A stretch of DNA of 64,000 nt from Paenibacillus tyrphae (GCF_024158745.1 NZ_JAMZAW010000017.1:117695-181694); one strand, 5' to 3'; positions 1-8,530 are shown, counted from the first letter of the stretch. The notes: a model not told the origin generated them from the sequence alone. Program-made: numbers and translations.

Positions 1-93
1 CGAAGAAGAAGTCGCCCCTCCGCCGCTTGCGCAGCCGCTGAGCAGGAATGTAGTCATCATGACGCCCGCTGCAAACATCGAAAACCGTTTCAT
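1..93 (-). CDS. Extracellular solute-binding lipoprotein, N-terminal fragment
   Basis: Only the first 31 codons are inside the window; the gene runs off the left edge. The reading frame starts with MKRFSMFAAGVMMTTFLL and continues into the lipobox LLSGC, followed by a Gly/Ser-rich linker. This is a classical lipoprotein signal, so the mature protein would be lipid-anchored on the outer face of the membrane. The ATG is preceded by a G-rich Shine-Dalgarno (AAAAGGGGG). The AraC/YesN-like regulator just upstream on the same strand and the cre-like site between them suggest a sugar-binding component of an ABC importer. That role is inferred from context, because the binding domain itself is not visible. 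Confidence 0.7.
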   Translation of the reverse strand, partial: MKRFSMFAAGVMMTTFLLSGCASGGGATSSS

Positions 94-160
94 CTTTAAG
101 TGCCCCCTTTTGCTGTATGTGAATGAAGTGTGAACTTTCCCGGTGCACTCCTATCGTACT

Positions 161-174
161 TGTAAACGCTTACG
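161..174 (-). promoter_or_regulatory. Catabolite-responsive element (cre)-like site
   Basis: TGTAAACGCTTACG matches the Bacillus cre consensus TGWNANCGNTNWCA at 13 of 14 positions. It lies about 70 bp upstream of the lipoprotein start, in the gap after the AraC gene, where CcpA could repress the downstream sugar-transport gene. Confidence 0.6.
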
Positions 175-200
175 AAAGCACTAGTGAATTTTGCGAAAGT

Positions 201-1394
201 TTAGCACAATTTTGCTGCGCGATATTCGTTCGGGCTGCAGCGAAGATAACGTTTGAACAGCCGGCTGAAGTAATTGGAATCCTGAAAACCAGCAAGCGAA
301 GCGATCTCCTGCACCGATTTATCGGTGTTTTCAAGGTAATAGACCGCTTTTTCGATTCGGAGCTTGTTTAAGTAGTCGACGAAGGTGCTTCCCGTTTCCT
401 TGCGGAACAGGTGGCTGAAATGGTAGGTGCTAAGGTAACAATATTGTGCTATCTCTTCGAGGGGAATCTTGCGCTGATGATGCTGTTTCATGTAGGCGAT
501 GGCCGTCCGGATTACCGGCGACACCTCCGCTGTCTGCGCTTCGCCGATCCGTGCGGTCAGCTTGCTCCAGTGCTCGCTAACTTTGGCCACGAACTTGTCA
601 TAGCGGATCGTCATGTACAGATCTTGAATAAACCGGGCGTTCTCCGACAAAATGCTCTGCGCATGGCCGCCCACATCGAGCGACAGGCGCGTCAGCTGCA
701 TGACGAGGTCGATAACCTCGGATTTGAACATATCGACATTGCCGCGGTACGTCTGCCCCATGCGCTCCAGCAGCAGATGCAAGTACGAAACCGCCCCGTG
801 CACGTCGCCCAGGCGAACGCGGGCCATCAGCTCCGTCCGTTCCGCTTGCGAGACCGGCTTGTGCGGCTGCTCGCCGTCCTGCTTTTGCTTCTCGTATTGG
901 AAAATGAGCCGATTGCCCTGGAAGAAGCGGTCGATCATCGACTCCTTCGCTTCCTCGTATGAGTAGTGAAGCATGTACGGGTTATCATAGAAGGTGCCTA
1001 TGCCGACGGAGACGGAAAAGCCCTGCACGTCGGTCAGCTTCTGCACCTGCTTCGCCATCGCGAAAGCGGTCTTGGCGGGATCGGGATCGCGCCGGTCCTT
1101 CGTCCCCAGCTCAACGAGCAAAGCCAGCACGCCTTCGGCCACCCACACCCAGACGAACGGCGCTTGGATGCCTGCATGCAGTGCGTCGATCAGCTTGTGG
1201 CCGATATCGACGCGCCACTGGATGGGCTGGCCGAGCGCAAGATCGGGATACCGGTCCATCGAGAATACCATCGCCAGATTGGGCCGGAGATACATATCGA
1301 ACTCCGCCTGCATCTCCGCAAACGTCGCTTCGTGGACCAGCGTACCGGAGATCAGCAGGTGGGTAAACGTCGCTTGAGTCGGATTTTGCCTCAT
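201..1394 (-). CDS. AraC/YesN-family transcriptional regulator
   Basis: This 397-aa cytoplasmic regulator ends in a clear AraC-type double helix-turn-helix, roughly residues 295-395. Visible motifs are IPLEEIAQYCYLSTYHFSHLF and, for the second helix pair, SVQEIASLAGFQDSNYFSRLF. The N-terminal half contains a degenerate GGDEF-like segment (FSVSVGIGTFYDN, then YEEAKESM) of the kind found in YesN-type regulators of Paenibacillaceae; a phosphoacceptor receiver domain is not apparent. The ATG follows a good Shine-Dalgarno (TTAGGAGGCTCCC). The gene lies directly upstream of, and is co-oriented with, a solute-binding lipoprotein, so it probably controls that sugar transporter. The effector is unknown. 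Confidence 0.85.
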   Translation of the reverse strand: MRQNPTQATFTHLLISGTLVHEATFAEMQAEFDMYLRPNLAMVFSMDRYPDLALGQPIQWRVDIGHKLIDALHAGIQAPFVWVWVAEGVLALLVELGTKDRRDPDPAKTAFAMAKQVQKLTDVQGFSVSVGIGTFYDNPYMLHYSYEEAKESMIDRFFQGNRLIFQYEKQKQDGEQPHKPVSQAERTELMARVRLGDVHGAVSYLHLLLERMGQTYRGNVDMFKSEVIDLVMQLTRLSLDVGGHAQSILSENARFIQDLYMTIRYDKFVAKVSEHWSKLTARIGEAQTAEVSPVIRTAIAYMKQHHQRKIPLEEIAQYCYLSTYHFSHLFRKETGSTFVDYLNKLRIEKAVYYLENTDKSVQEIASLAGFQDSNYFSRLFKRYLRCSPNEYRAAKLC

Positions 1395-1499
1395 GGGAGC
1401 CTCCTAACGGTTATTTCGGTTAAAAAACTCATATCCAATATAGCATGATTGTCGCAGCAGGACAGGGGGTGGCGACAAGGGAATTTTTTGCTGCGGGCG

Positions 1500-2282
1500 T
1501 TATTCCGCAATGTATCTTACAATTTCGGCCAACTCGTTGACAAACGAGTCCTTGTCGTTATCTGCCGAGGATGCAACGGACACGCAACGGTCGACTTGAA
1601 CACCGCTTAACTGCAGAGCGGACAATACCCATGGCTTGCTGTCCCCATGCAAACAGACGATAGATGACGGCCGATGGTCGGCGATTTGCTGCGCGAGCCG
1701 ATCGACGCTTTGTTGTCTGACCCGCTCCCTGTCCACTTCCGGCACTTCATTGATCGACCGGGGACACAGATGAATCAGGAAGCATTCTCTGCTTCTGAAA
1801 AAATGCAGAAAGTCCCAGTGGTCTTCAGGAACGTCTTCTCCCAAAGCTATCGCGAACGATTCCTTCACCTGTTCCAACAGTGCGGAATCGCCATTAAAGA
1901 AAAACGTGCCGTCGCCGGGAGGCGCATCTCCGATCATCAACGTCTTCACGCATTCCGGTTGGAACATCCGGTCATTGACGTAGATCGTGATCGCCGTTTC
2001 GTTCGGGCAATCGGCCATCTTCCGGCGCCACATCGAATCCTCCATCAATAAGTAACGCTCAAGATTGTCGAGCAGCGTGTCCCAGCCTTCGGCGGTATCG
2101 CTGATTTCCACGAACTCCCCATTCTCATAATCAAAAACCAAGCCTCGATCCTCGTACAATTCGCTTTCGAATCTGGAATAATGAATACGGAAAACTTCCG
2201 TCCACTCTATAAAGGTTTCATAGCTGTCATGCGCTATCGACAATCCTTTATCGTTTACCGTAATTTTGTCGGTGTGACTCAT
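1500..2282 (-). CDS. Hypothetical protein with possible uracil-glycosylase-like C-terminal half
   Basis: I do not recognise this 260-aa acidic soluble protein as a named family. No signal peptide or membrane segment is visible. Residues 1-95 are rich in aromatic and acidic residues (FIEWTEVFRIHYSRFE). The second half carries FFFNGDSALL, then DFLHFFRSRECFLIHLCPRS, then SSIVCLHGDSKPWVLSAL. That order of hydrophobic strands faintly resembles a uracil-DNA-glycosylase-like alpha/beta fold, but the catalytic motifs are not convincing. The start ATG has only a weak purine-rich ribosome-binding region. It is downstream of and co-oriented with the MFS gene but separated from it by a terminator-like hairpin, so it is probably transcribed independently. 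Function unknown. Confidence 0.6.
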   Translation of the reverse strand: MSHTDKITVNDKGLSIAHDSYETFIEWTEVFRIHYSRFESELYEDRGLVFDYENGEFVEISDTAEGWDTLLDNLERYLLMEDSMWRRKMADCPNETAITIYVNDRMFQPECVKTLMIGDAPPGDGTFFFNGDSALLEQVKESFAIALGEDVPEDHWDFLHFFRSRECFLIHLCPRSINEVPEVDRERVRQQSVDRLAQQIADHRPSSIVCLHGDSKPWVLSALQLSGVQVDRCVSVASSADNDKDSFVNELAEIVRYIAE

Positions 2283-2326
2283 CTTTTTCGCTTCTTCCCT
2301 TCGTTACTATAATCGATTTGCAAACC

Positions 2327-2388
2327 AAAAAAGGCCCTGCGCTCGCGCATTATGCGGAGACCGGGCGTTTCCTGGCTGGGTCTTTTTT
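2327..2388. terminator. Probable bidirectional terminator
   Basis: Arms AAAAAAGGCCC and GGGTCTTTTTT face each other across a GC-rich centre. The hairpin sits just past the stop of the leftward MFS gene and upstream of the hypothetical gene. Confidence 0.5.
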
Positions 2389-2401
2389 CAACTTGGCAAC
2401 C

Positions 2402-3673
2402 TTAAGCAGCCGTCTCTTCCGCTTCCACGGGCTTGAACCGGCTTTTGCCGAAAAAGACGTAGAACAACACCGAAACGACCGTATACACCACCGCCGTAAT
2501 GCAGAACGCGTAAACGTAGCCATAGTAGCTGCCGTATTGAGCGACAAGTCCGGTGCTGACCGGCGAGGCCAGAAACCAGCCCAGATTGAACACCGCTTCT
2601 CCAGAGCTGGAGGCAAGTCCGCGCATCGAGCGGTCAACGTATTTCATCTTGATCGTGTTGTAGAACGGATTGGCCGCATTCATCAGAGCCTGCCGGAATA
2701 AATACCCTCCGCTCGCAATCATCAGGTTGGTCGAAAACGCCGTAATAAGCAGAAACGGAATCGAGCACAGCTGAAGCACGATAACCGCTTTCGCTTCCCC
2801 GAGCCGCCGGGCGATGACCGGACCGATCAAGTATGCGAGCGCAGTCGCGCCCTGTCCCAAGGAGACGATGACGCCAATCACCGATTTCGAGGCGTCAAAG
2901 CGGTCTTCAAAATAGACGTTCAAGTAAGGCACTACCATGCCTCCGGCCGTCGAGGTCATCAGCCCGAGCAGAACGAAGAGGCCGATCACTTGAAGCGACG
3001 CTTTATGATGCTGTACCGTATACCGCCACGAAAACTTTCCGCCGGACGGCCGTTCCTCCCGGCTCCTCTTCAGCATCAAGACGGGAATCAACCCGAGCGC
3101 CGCTATGCCGACACCCGTCAGCAAGGTCAGACGCAGGCTCAAGACGCCGTCAAGGCCGAAGCTAAACTGAAGCGTGTCGGTGAGAAACCCGCCGAAGACG
3201 TTGCCGATAACGCTTGCAAACATGACGAGAGCCAAGTTTAAACTGAACAGATGCACACGCTGCGACGGGGTGGAATGGTTCGCCATGAACGGAATGACGG
3301 TCGCAGACACGACCGCCAGCGTCATTCCGCCCAGAAACGCGGAGACGAGCAGCCCCTGCTCGCCATCGATCAGCGAGCGGGCAGTAAGAGCGGCTACTAC
3401 CAAAAATCCCCCCGTCGTCACAAGCCGCTTCGGACCGAACCTGTCGTTCATGATGCCGGCCGGCACCAGTACGATCGCTGCAGCCGCAGCCGCCATTCCC
3501 ACGATGTGCCCGACCATCGTCTGGTCGTAGCCGAGCGCTTTGACATATAGATTGTAGACGAGGCCGAACATCCCGAGCCCCAGATTCCATACGAAATTAA
3601 AGCAAAGAAACAACCGGAGATTCCGGCTGTACCCGAGAAACTGCATCTTCCATTCATATAATAAAACCGACAT
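2402..3673 (-). CDS. Major facilitator superfamily transporter
   Basis: A roughly 423-aa integral membrane protein with about 12 hydrophobic segments in two halves, typical of MFS secondary transporters. The loop between TM2 and TM3 carries GIMNDRFGPKRLVTTGG, the MFS signature (G-x3-D-R-x-G-R/K). I place the start at ATG 3673 because it follows GGAGGA at 8 nt. The longer upstream reading frame would run into the divergent APH-family gene's 5' region and has no comparable ribosome-binding site. Substrate cannot be read from sequence. It is divergent from the APH-family kinase gene, with which it may share a promoter region. Confidence 0.85.
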   Translation of the reverse strand: MSVLLYEWKMQFLGYSRNLRLFLCFNFVWNLGLGMFGLVYNLYVKALGYDQTMVGHIVGMAAAAAAIVLVPAGIMNDRFGPKRLVTTGGFLVVAALTARSLIDGEQGLLVSAFLGGMTLAVVSATVIPFMANHSTPSQRVHLFSLNLALVMFASVIGNVFGGFLTDTLQFSFGLDGVLSLRLTLLTGVGIAALGLIPVLMLKRSREERPSGGKFSWRYTVQHHKASLQVIGLFVLLGLMTSTAGGMVVPYLNVYFEDRFDASKSVIGVIVSLGQGATALAYLIGPVIARRLGEAKAVIVLQLCSIPFLLITAFSTNLMIASGGYLFRQALMNAANPFYNTIKMKYVDRSMRGLASSSGEAVFNLGWFLASPVSTGLVAQYGSYYGYVYAFCITAVVYTVVSVLFYVFFGKSRFKPVEAEETAA

Positions 3674-3890
3674 CGGCCATCCGTCCTCCGGAGTCATGCA
3701 GCATTTATACCATATTTTAAGAGTAACCGATTCCATCGATGATTTGAATCTCTTTTTTTCCAACGGTCAAAAGAGAATCGTTCAAAATAATAGACAATTC
3801 CCTTTCCAAGGCTTGGATAAAGATGTTATGCTTGTCAAATACGGAGCGGACGGTCCATACAACAGCTCCGAATCGGAAGGAGAGACGGCA

Positions 3891-4877
3891 TTGACAAGCT
3901 GGCATCAGAGCTTTACTCAAGATTTGTTAAACCAAGCAGCCCGCGCCTACGGCGTAGCCCCGGAGACGGTGAGCCATGTGGGGGGCTTTGAAAATCTCAT
4001 ATACGGCTTCCGGCGCGACGGCCGGGACCTGATTCTGCGCGTGACTCACAGCTCGCACCGCTCGCGGGAGCTGATCGAGTCGGAGTTGCATTTCATGGGC
4101 TATCTCGCGGAGGGCGGCGTACGGGCAGCGAGGCCGGTGCCGTCTTGCTCCGGCGGACGGACAGAAACGGTCGAAACGGAAGACGGCTACTTCACGCTGG
4201 CCTGCTTCGAACAAGCGCCGGGCGGTCTCGTCCAGGCCGGACATCCGGCTTGGGGCCCCCGCCTCTTCGAAGGCTGGGGCGAAATTACGGGGCGCATGCA
4301 CAAGCTCGCCCGGTCGTATACCGTCCCTGCGGACATGACCCGTAGGCCGGACAAAGATATTTTGACCTTGGACCCGGCTTATTTGTCCCATCCCAACATT
4401 GCCTTGGCCTATCGCCGATACGTCGAGGTGGAGGCGCGTATCAACGCGCTCGCCCCAGAGCAGGACGGCTACGGCTTATGTCACCGGGATTTGCATCATA
4501 AAAACTTTTTTGTGCACGGCGAAACGATCACGGCGTTCGATTTCGACGATTGCGGGTACGACTATTTCGTGCAGGATATCGCCATGGCCGTTTATTATGC
4601 CTCGGTACTGGGGGACTGGGCCCGGCCCGAGGCCGATCCGAAGCGCGTGTCCGAATTCGCCAACCGGTTTCTGGACAGCTTTATGAACGGATACCGGCGG
4701 GAATACGAGCTGGGCAGCCACTGGCTGAAGCAGCTGCCGCTGTTCGTGGAAAGACGCCGCTGCGATATGTGCATGATCTTCCTGCAAAACGCAGTCTCCG
4801 AGCCTCCGAGTGCAGCGATCCGCGAATGGCTTGACCGGAATGTGGAACAAATTTCTCACGGGAATACCTTATTATGA
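3891..4877 (+). CDS. APH/CotS-family phosphotransferase
   Basis: A protein kinase-like small-molecule phosphotransferase of about 328 aa. The C-terminal half holds the Brenner motif GLCHRDLHHKNFF (catalytic Asp in HRD, metal-binding Asn) followed by ITAFDFDDCGYDYF, the metal-binding DFDD of the APH/ChoK fold. The N-lobe shows GGFENLIYGFRRDGRDLILRVT, matching the nucleotide-binding strands. I prefer the TTG at 3891 because AAGGAGAG lies 6 nt upstream; an in-frame extension to 3696 is open but overlaps the divergent MFS promoter region. APH-fold proteins act on aminoglycosides, homoserine, choline, or (CotS/YihE types) proteins and spore components. Nothing here identifies the substrate, so an antibiotic role should not be assumed. 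Confidence 0.8.
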   Translation: MTSWHQSFTQDLLNQAARAYGVAPETVSHVGGFENLIYGFRRDGRDLILRVTHSSHRSRELIESELHFMGYLAEGGVRAARPVPSCSGGRTETVETEDGYFTLACFEQAPGGLVQAGHPAWGPRLFEGWGEITGRMHKLARSYTVPADMTRRPDKDILTLDPAYLSHPNIALAYRRYVEVEARINALAPEQDGYGLCHRDLHHKNFFVHGETITAFDFDDCGYDYFVQDIAMAVYYASVLGDWARPEADPKRVSEFANRFLDSFMNGYRREYELGSHWLKQLPLFVERRRCDMCMIFLQNAVSEPPSAAIREWLDRNVEQISHGNTLL

Positions 4878-4961
4878 CCTATGCAGTTTATGGAGATTTT
4901 TGGTAAATATTTGGTTTAGCCGTAGCCCAAAGAAGCATTGGATCATGCTCCGGCAAAGACC

Positions 4962-4995
4962 AATAAGCCCCTGGCTTCAAGGCCAGGGGCTTATT
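4962..4995. terminator. Bidirectional rho-independent terminator
   Basis: Perfect 14-bp arms AATAAGCCCCTGGC and GCCAGGGGCTTATT with a 6-nt loop, between the convergent APH-family and dhaQ-like genes. Confidence 0.85.
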
Positions 4996-5012
4996 CTTAT
5001 GATTTTACCATC

Positions 5013-6011
5013 TTACCATTTCGCTACTTCAACGTCCGCTTTCAGCCACGCTTCCCACTTCGGATCTTCGATCTTAAGAAAACTGAGCGAAATTCCTTCC
5101 ATATCGAGCGAAGTCAAATGCGTGCCGATTTTGACGAACCGGACATCCAAGTTTTCCAGTTCACACAAGCGGCGAATGTCATTGGCAAACGCATACTGTT
5201 CGACCAGCGGGGTCGCGCCTAAACCGTTGACCAATATCGCGAAAGGGTCTTGCCTTCTCCAACGGTATACGCTTTTCAGCTTATTGAACAGCTCGACCGC
5301 GAGCTTTTCCGAAGAAGAAAACACCTCTTTGCGGTACCCTTTCTCCCCGTGGATGCCGACGCCGTAATACGCTTCGTTTTTTTGCAGCGTAAACGACGGT
5401 TCGCCCTTCGTCGGATCGTTCGCCGGCGACAGCGCCACGCCCAATGTGTGCAGCCTGCCGATCACTTGCTCGCCGAGTTCCTTCAGCTGCTCCAGCGTGT
5501 AGCCTTCCCGCGCGGCCGCCCCCAATATTTTATGGACCAAAACGGTACCGGCGACGCCCCTTCTTCTTTTGTTGTACGTCACGTCATCTTCGATCGACAC
5601 ATCGTCGTTAACGATGACATGGTCGACCATTCGCCCTTCTTCTTTCGCCAAAGCTTCCGCCGTCAAAAAATTGCCGACGTCCGCGGTAAAGTTTTTAATG
5701 ATGAGCAGCACGCTTCTGCTCTTGTCCACGAGGCGGATCGCCTCCAACACTTGCTCCGGCGTCGGCGGCACGAAAATTTCACCCGCAACCGCAACGGAAA
5801 GTATGCCGTCGCCCACATAACCAAAATCCGCCGGCTCATGACCGCTTCCTCCCCCGCTGATGAGCACGACTTGCTGGCCCATGTCCGCAAGGTCTTTACG
5901 GAATATCAAATTATATTTCTCGTTATAGAACACCCGGTCTTTATGCTCAAAATAGAATCCGTGCAGCATATTGCGGACAATATTTTGAACACCGTTGATG
6001 ATTTTCGTCAT
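5013..6011 (-). CDS. dhaQ: DhaQ-like dihydroxyacetone-binding coactivator (DhaK paralogue)
   Basis: A stand-alone DAK1 domain of about 332 aa. It keeps the glycine-rich SGGGSGHEPADFGYVG loop, NFTADVGNF, and YYGVGIHGEKG, whose His is the residue that binds dihydroxyacetone covalently in the DhaK family. Compared with the kinase at 6773-8530 it lacks a DAK2 (nucleotide-binding) partner, and the second His of GHEPAH is Asp here. It sits immediately downstream of a TetR-like gene, the arrangement of DhaS-DhaQ in Lactococcus lactis, where DhaQ with dihydroxyacetone activates the TetR-family activator DhaS. The start is ATG 6011 (AAGGTGGAG 8 nt upstream) rather than GTG 6023. The regulatory role is inferred from context; it could instead be a DhaK subunit working with a DhaL encoded elsewhere. 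Confidence 0.75.
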   Translation of the reverse strand: MTKIINGVQNIVRNMLHGFYFEHKDRVFYNEKYNLIFRKDLADMGQQVVLISGGGSGHEPADFGYVGDGILSVAVAGEIFVPPTPEQVLEAIRLVDKSRSVLLIIKNFTADVGNFLTAEALAKEEGRMVDHVIVNDDVSIEDDVTYNKRRRGVAGTVLVHKILGAAAREGYTLEQLKELGEQVIGRLHTLGVALSPANDPTKGEPSFTLQKNEAYYGVGIHGEKGYRKEVFSSSEKLAVELFNKLKSVYRWRRQDPFAILVNGLGATPLVEQYAFANDIRRLCELENLDVRFVKIGTHLTSLDMEGISLSFLKIEDPKWEAWLKADVEVAKW

Positions 6012-6024
6012 TTGTTTCTCCACC

Positions 6025-6603
6025 TTACTTTGGTTTGTTTCCGGTCTGCTCGAGCAGCAGCAGTTGATTACGGATCATCTCTTTGATGAGCGAAGACAAC
6101 ACCGAAGGTTGAATGGAACAATGGTGTTCAATCCAATCTTTGATCGTCCCGACAAACCCGTGACTGTAAAACGACGCCACCATATTTTTGTTCGCCTCGG
6201 AGATATGGATCGGCTTGTCCATCAACAGTTCATCGATGATTTTGATATATAAATTTTTCGTATGTTCAAATAAATACTGGTTAAACGAGTTTTGATCGGT
6301 TACTTTAAACGCCCTGCGGTAAAACCGCTGATTCTCGTAAAAATAGTCCATCAACAAGTCGAAAATGTTCTCCCACTTCTCATAATCCAAAAAGTCCTCG
6401 ATGTTTTCCTTCGTTTCTTCTTTGTAAATCCAGCCCAAGAGCTCATACTTGTCCACGAAATGATAGTAAAACGTTTGCCTGCGCATCTGACAAGGCTGCA
6501 TAATATCGCTTACGGAAATTTCGTGGAACGATTTGGTTTCCATCCGTTTTTTTAAGGAATTCGCTATGATCTTTTTGGTAATGAGCGAATTGGTCATGAT
6601 CAT
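6025..6603 (-). CDS. dhaS: TetR-family regulator, DhaS-like
   Basis: A 192-aa TetR/AcrR protein. The N-terminal helix-turn-helix is visible as FHEISVSDIMQPCQMRRQTFYYHFVDKYELLGWIY (about residues 26-60), with the hallmark TFYYHF recognition-helix end. The rest is an all-helical ligand/partner domain with many aromatic residues (YENQRFYRRAF). Together with dhaQ it forms a two-gene leftward operon (13-nt gap), divergent from dhaKL. In L. lactis the homologous protein is unusual for the family: it activates transcription when bound to DhaQ-dihydroxyacetone. A candidate operator at 6670-6691 lies in the shared intergenic region. Two ATGs (6603 and 6597) are possible starts. Confidence 0.75.
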   Translation of the reverse strand: MIMTNSLITKKIIANSLKKRMETKSFHEISVSDIMQPCQMRRQTFYYHFVDKYELLGWIYKEETKENIEDFLDYEKWENIFDLLMDYFYENQRFYRRAFKVTDQNSFNQYLFEHTKNLYIKIIDELLMDKPIHISEANKNMVASFYSHGFVGTIKDWIEHHCSIQPSVLSSLIKEMIRNQLLLLEQTGNKPK

Positions 6604-6669
6604 CTTCCCAACCCTAGGTTTACTGTTAATCTTAACAAAATCATCATGATTATTGAAGCAAGCGTTGTT

Positions 6670-6691
6670 TGACAGTTTGCCGTTTTTGTCC
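6670..6691. promoter_or_regulatory. Candidate DhaS operator
   Basis: TGACA and TGTCC are separated by exactly 12 bp, giving an imperfect GACA...TGTC palindrome. From memory, the L. lactis DhaS operator is GGACACAT-N6-ATTTGTCC, which has the same 12-bp spacing between GGACA and TGTCC. It lies in the dhaS/dhaKL divergent region and overlaps a possible -35 (TTGACA, 6669-6674). Confidence 0.55.
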
Positions 6692-6698
6692 GTTTACG

Positions 6699-6712
6699 AT
6701 AAAACGTTTTCA
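6699..6712. promoter_or_regulatory. cre-like palindrome upstream of dhaKL
   Basis: ATAAAACGTTTTCA (reverse TGAAAACGTTTTAT) fits the cre consensus at 12 of 14 positions. It is 60 bp upstream of the dhaKL start, consistent with CcpA repression of glycerol/DHA use. Confidence 0.4.
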
Positions 6713-6772
6713 TTCTATCATAGGGATTAATCAAACGATTTGGAATTTATGGATCGCGGGAGGTATGGCAAA

Positions 6773-8530
6773 GTGAAAAAGATCATCAACAAACCAGAGA
6801 CGCTCGTCGCGGAAATGTGCAACGGGCTCGTCTTGGCCCATCCGGAGCTGGAGTTTATCAAGAAATATAAGGTGATCAAGAAAAAAGAAATTAACGAAAA
6901 CAAAGTCACCTTGATCAGCGGCGGCGGCAGCGGGCACGAACCGGCTCACGCCGGGTTTGTCGGCAAAGGGATGCTGGATGCGGCCGTATGCGGCGATGTG
7001 TTTGCATCTCCATCCCAAATTCAGGTGTACCAAGCCATTAAAGCGACAGCGAGCCAAAAAGGGACGCTGCTGATTATCAAAAACTACAGCGGCGACGTCA
7101 TGAACTTCAAAAACGGCGCTCAACTGGCCGCAGAAGACGGCATCCAAGTGGAATATGTGCGCGTCGACGACGACATTGCCGTTGAAGACAGCTTGTACAC
7201 GGTCGGACGCCGCGGCGTTGCCGGAACGGTGCTCGTCCATAAAATTGCCGGAGCTGCTGCGGAAGAAGGCCGCGATTTGATGCAAGTGAAAGCGGTCGCG
7301 GAGAAAGCGGCGCATAACGTGCGCAGCATCGGCGTGGCGTTCACTTCGTGCACCGTTCCTGCACACGGGTCGCCGACGTTCAAACTCGGCGAAGATGAAA
7401 TGGAGTACGGCGTGGGCATTCACGGCGAACCGGGCCAGCGGCGGGAAAAAATCGTCAGTGCGGACGACCTGGCGAAGCGGATGACGACCGAATTGTTAAA
7501 AGATTTGGGCATCCAAGACGAGGACAACGCGGAAGTTGCCATGCTCGTCAACGGCTTCGGCGCGACCCCATTGCAGGAGCTGTACTTGTTTAATAACGCG
7601 GCGGTTCGCGAGCTCGCAGGCCGGAACATCCGGATTTGCCGCACGTTTGTCGGCAACTATATGACGAGCATCGATATGGCGGGCATTTCGCTGACGATCT
7701 TGAAGCTCGATGACGAACTGGAAACGCTCTTATCAAAAGAATGTCATGCGCCTGCATTCCGGGTAGACGGTCCGGTACCGCAAGTCGAGTATGCGGACAT
7801 CGCGGAAGCCGACGACGATCGACCGGTTTCCTTCAAAACGGAAACGCCGGAACATTACGCGGCGGTTCAAGGCGGCGTGCTGACGCTTCAAAACATGATC
7901 TACATCGTCGATAAAATGAGCGAAATCATTATCGAAAATGAAGTTCCGTTCTGCGAACTCGACTCGCACGCGGGGGACGGCGATTTCGGGATGAGCGTCT
8001 CCAAAGGATTCAGGCAGTTAAAGCGGGAATGGAGCGCGATTTTGGCTCAAGAGCCTTTAACGATCGGTTCTTTCCTGGACGCGTGCTCCATGGTCATTAT
8101 GGAATATTGCGGCGGCGCTTCCGGACCGATTTGGGGCTCGGCGTTCCGCGCTGCCGGCAAAGCGGCAGGAGATAAAGCGGTACTGACTGTTGCGGAGTAT
8201 GCGGAAATGTTACAAGCCGCGGTCAAAGGCATTCAGGCAACTGGGGAGCGTTCCTTCGGCAGAGGCGCCGTCGTTGGCGACAAAACGCTGATTGACGCGC
8301 TGGTGCCTTTCACGGATACGTTCACGGCAAGCGCCGCGGCAGGCGACGACTTTAAATTCGCTTTTGAAAAAGCGGCGCAAGCTGCGGTGGAAGGCGCCGA
8401 AAAAACGAAACAAATCGTCGCCCGAATGGGGCGCGCCGGCACTGTCGGCGAACGCAGCTTGGGCTATCCGGATGCAGGCGCCTACGCGCTTGGCGTTATC
8501 TTTACGGAAATCGCCCGCAGCTTGAAATAA
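6773..8530 (+). CDS. dhaKL: Dihydroxyacetone kinase, fused DhaK-DhaL (ATP-type)
   Basis: A 585-aa two-domain kinase that phosphorylates dihydroxyacetone to DHAP. Residues 1-330 form the DAK1 domain: SGGGSGHEPAHAGFVGKGML, NYSGDVMNF, and EYGVGIHGEPG with the substrate-binding His. After a linker, residues about 375-585 form the DAK2 domain, with the Mg-nucleotide motif DSHAGDGDFGMSVSKGF and the helix-capping GGASGPIWGSAF. Fusion of both domains and absence of a DhaM phosphotransfer gene point to direct ATP use, as in Citrobacter-type DHA kinases. GTG 6773 is chosen because it gives the canonical (M/V)KKIINKPE start and follows GGGAGG at 9 nt; the open frame upstream from TTG 6740 is less likely. 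Probably activated by the divergent DhaS-DhaQ pair. Confidence 0.93.
   Translation: MKKIINKPETLVAEMCNGLVLAHPELEFIKKYKVIKKKEINENKVTLISGGGSGHEPAHAGFVGKGMLDAAVCGDVFASPSQIQVYQAIKATASQKGTLLIIKNYSGDVMNFKNGAQLAAEDGIQVEYVRVDDDIAVEDSLYTVGRRGVAGTVLVHKIAGAAAEEGRDLMQVKAVAEKAAHNVRSIGVAFTSCTVPAHGSPTFKLGEDEMEYGVGIHGEPGQRREKIVSADDLAKRMTTELLKDLGIQDEDNAEVAMLVNGFGATPLQELYLFNNAAVRELAGRNIRICRTFVGNYMTSIDMAGISLTILKLDDELETLLSKECHAPAFRVDGPVPQVEYADIAEADDDRPVSFKTETPEHYAAVQGGVLTLQNMIYIVDKMSEIIIENEVPFCELDSHAGDGDFGMSVSKGFRQLKREWSAILAQEPLTIGSFLDACSMVIMEYCGGASGPIWGSAFRAAGKAAGDKAVLTVAEYAEMLQAAVKGIQATGERSFGRGAVVGDKTLIDALVPFTDTFTASAAAGDDFKFAFEKAAQAAVEGAEKTKQIVARMGRAGTVGERSLGYPDAGAYALGVIFTEIARSLK

Noticed and set aside
5013..6011. 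The stand-alone DAK1 protein as a second kinase subunit
   Set aside because: There is no DhaL or DhaM gene beside it, and it forms an operon with a TetR-family gene; a DhaQ-like role fits better, though not proven.
5250..6086. Long opposite-strand ORFs over genes such as dhaQ, copA, the lyase-like gene and glcD
   Set aside because: They are antisense shadows of high-GC codon usage: Arg/His/Pro-rich translations, no ribosome-binding sites, no motifs, while the genes opposite show clear families.
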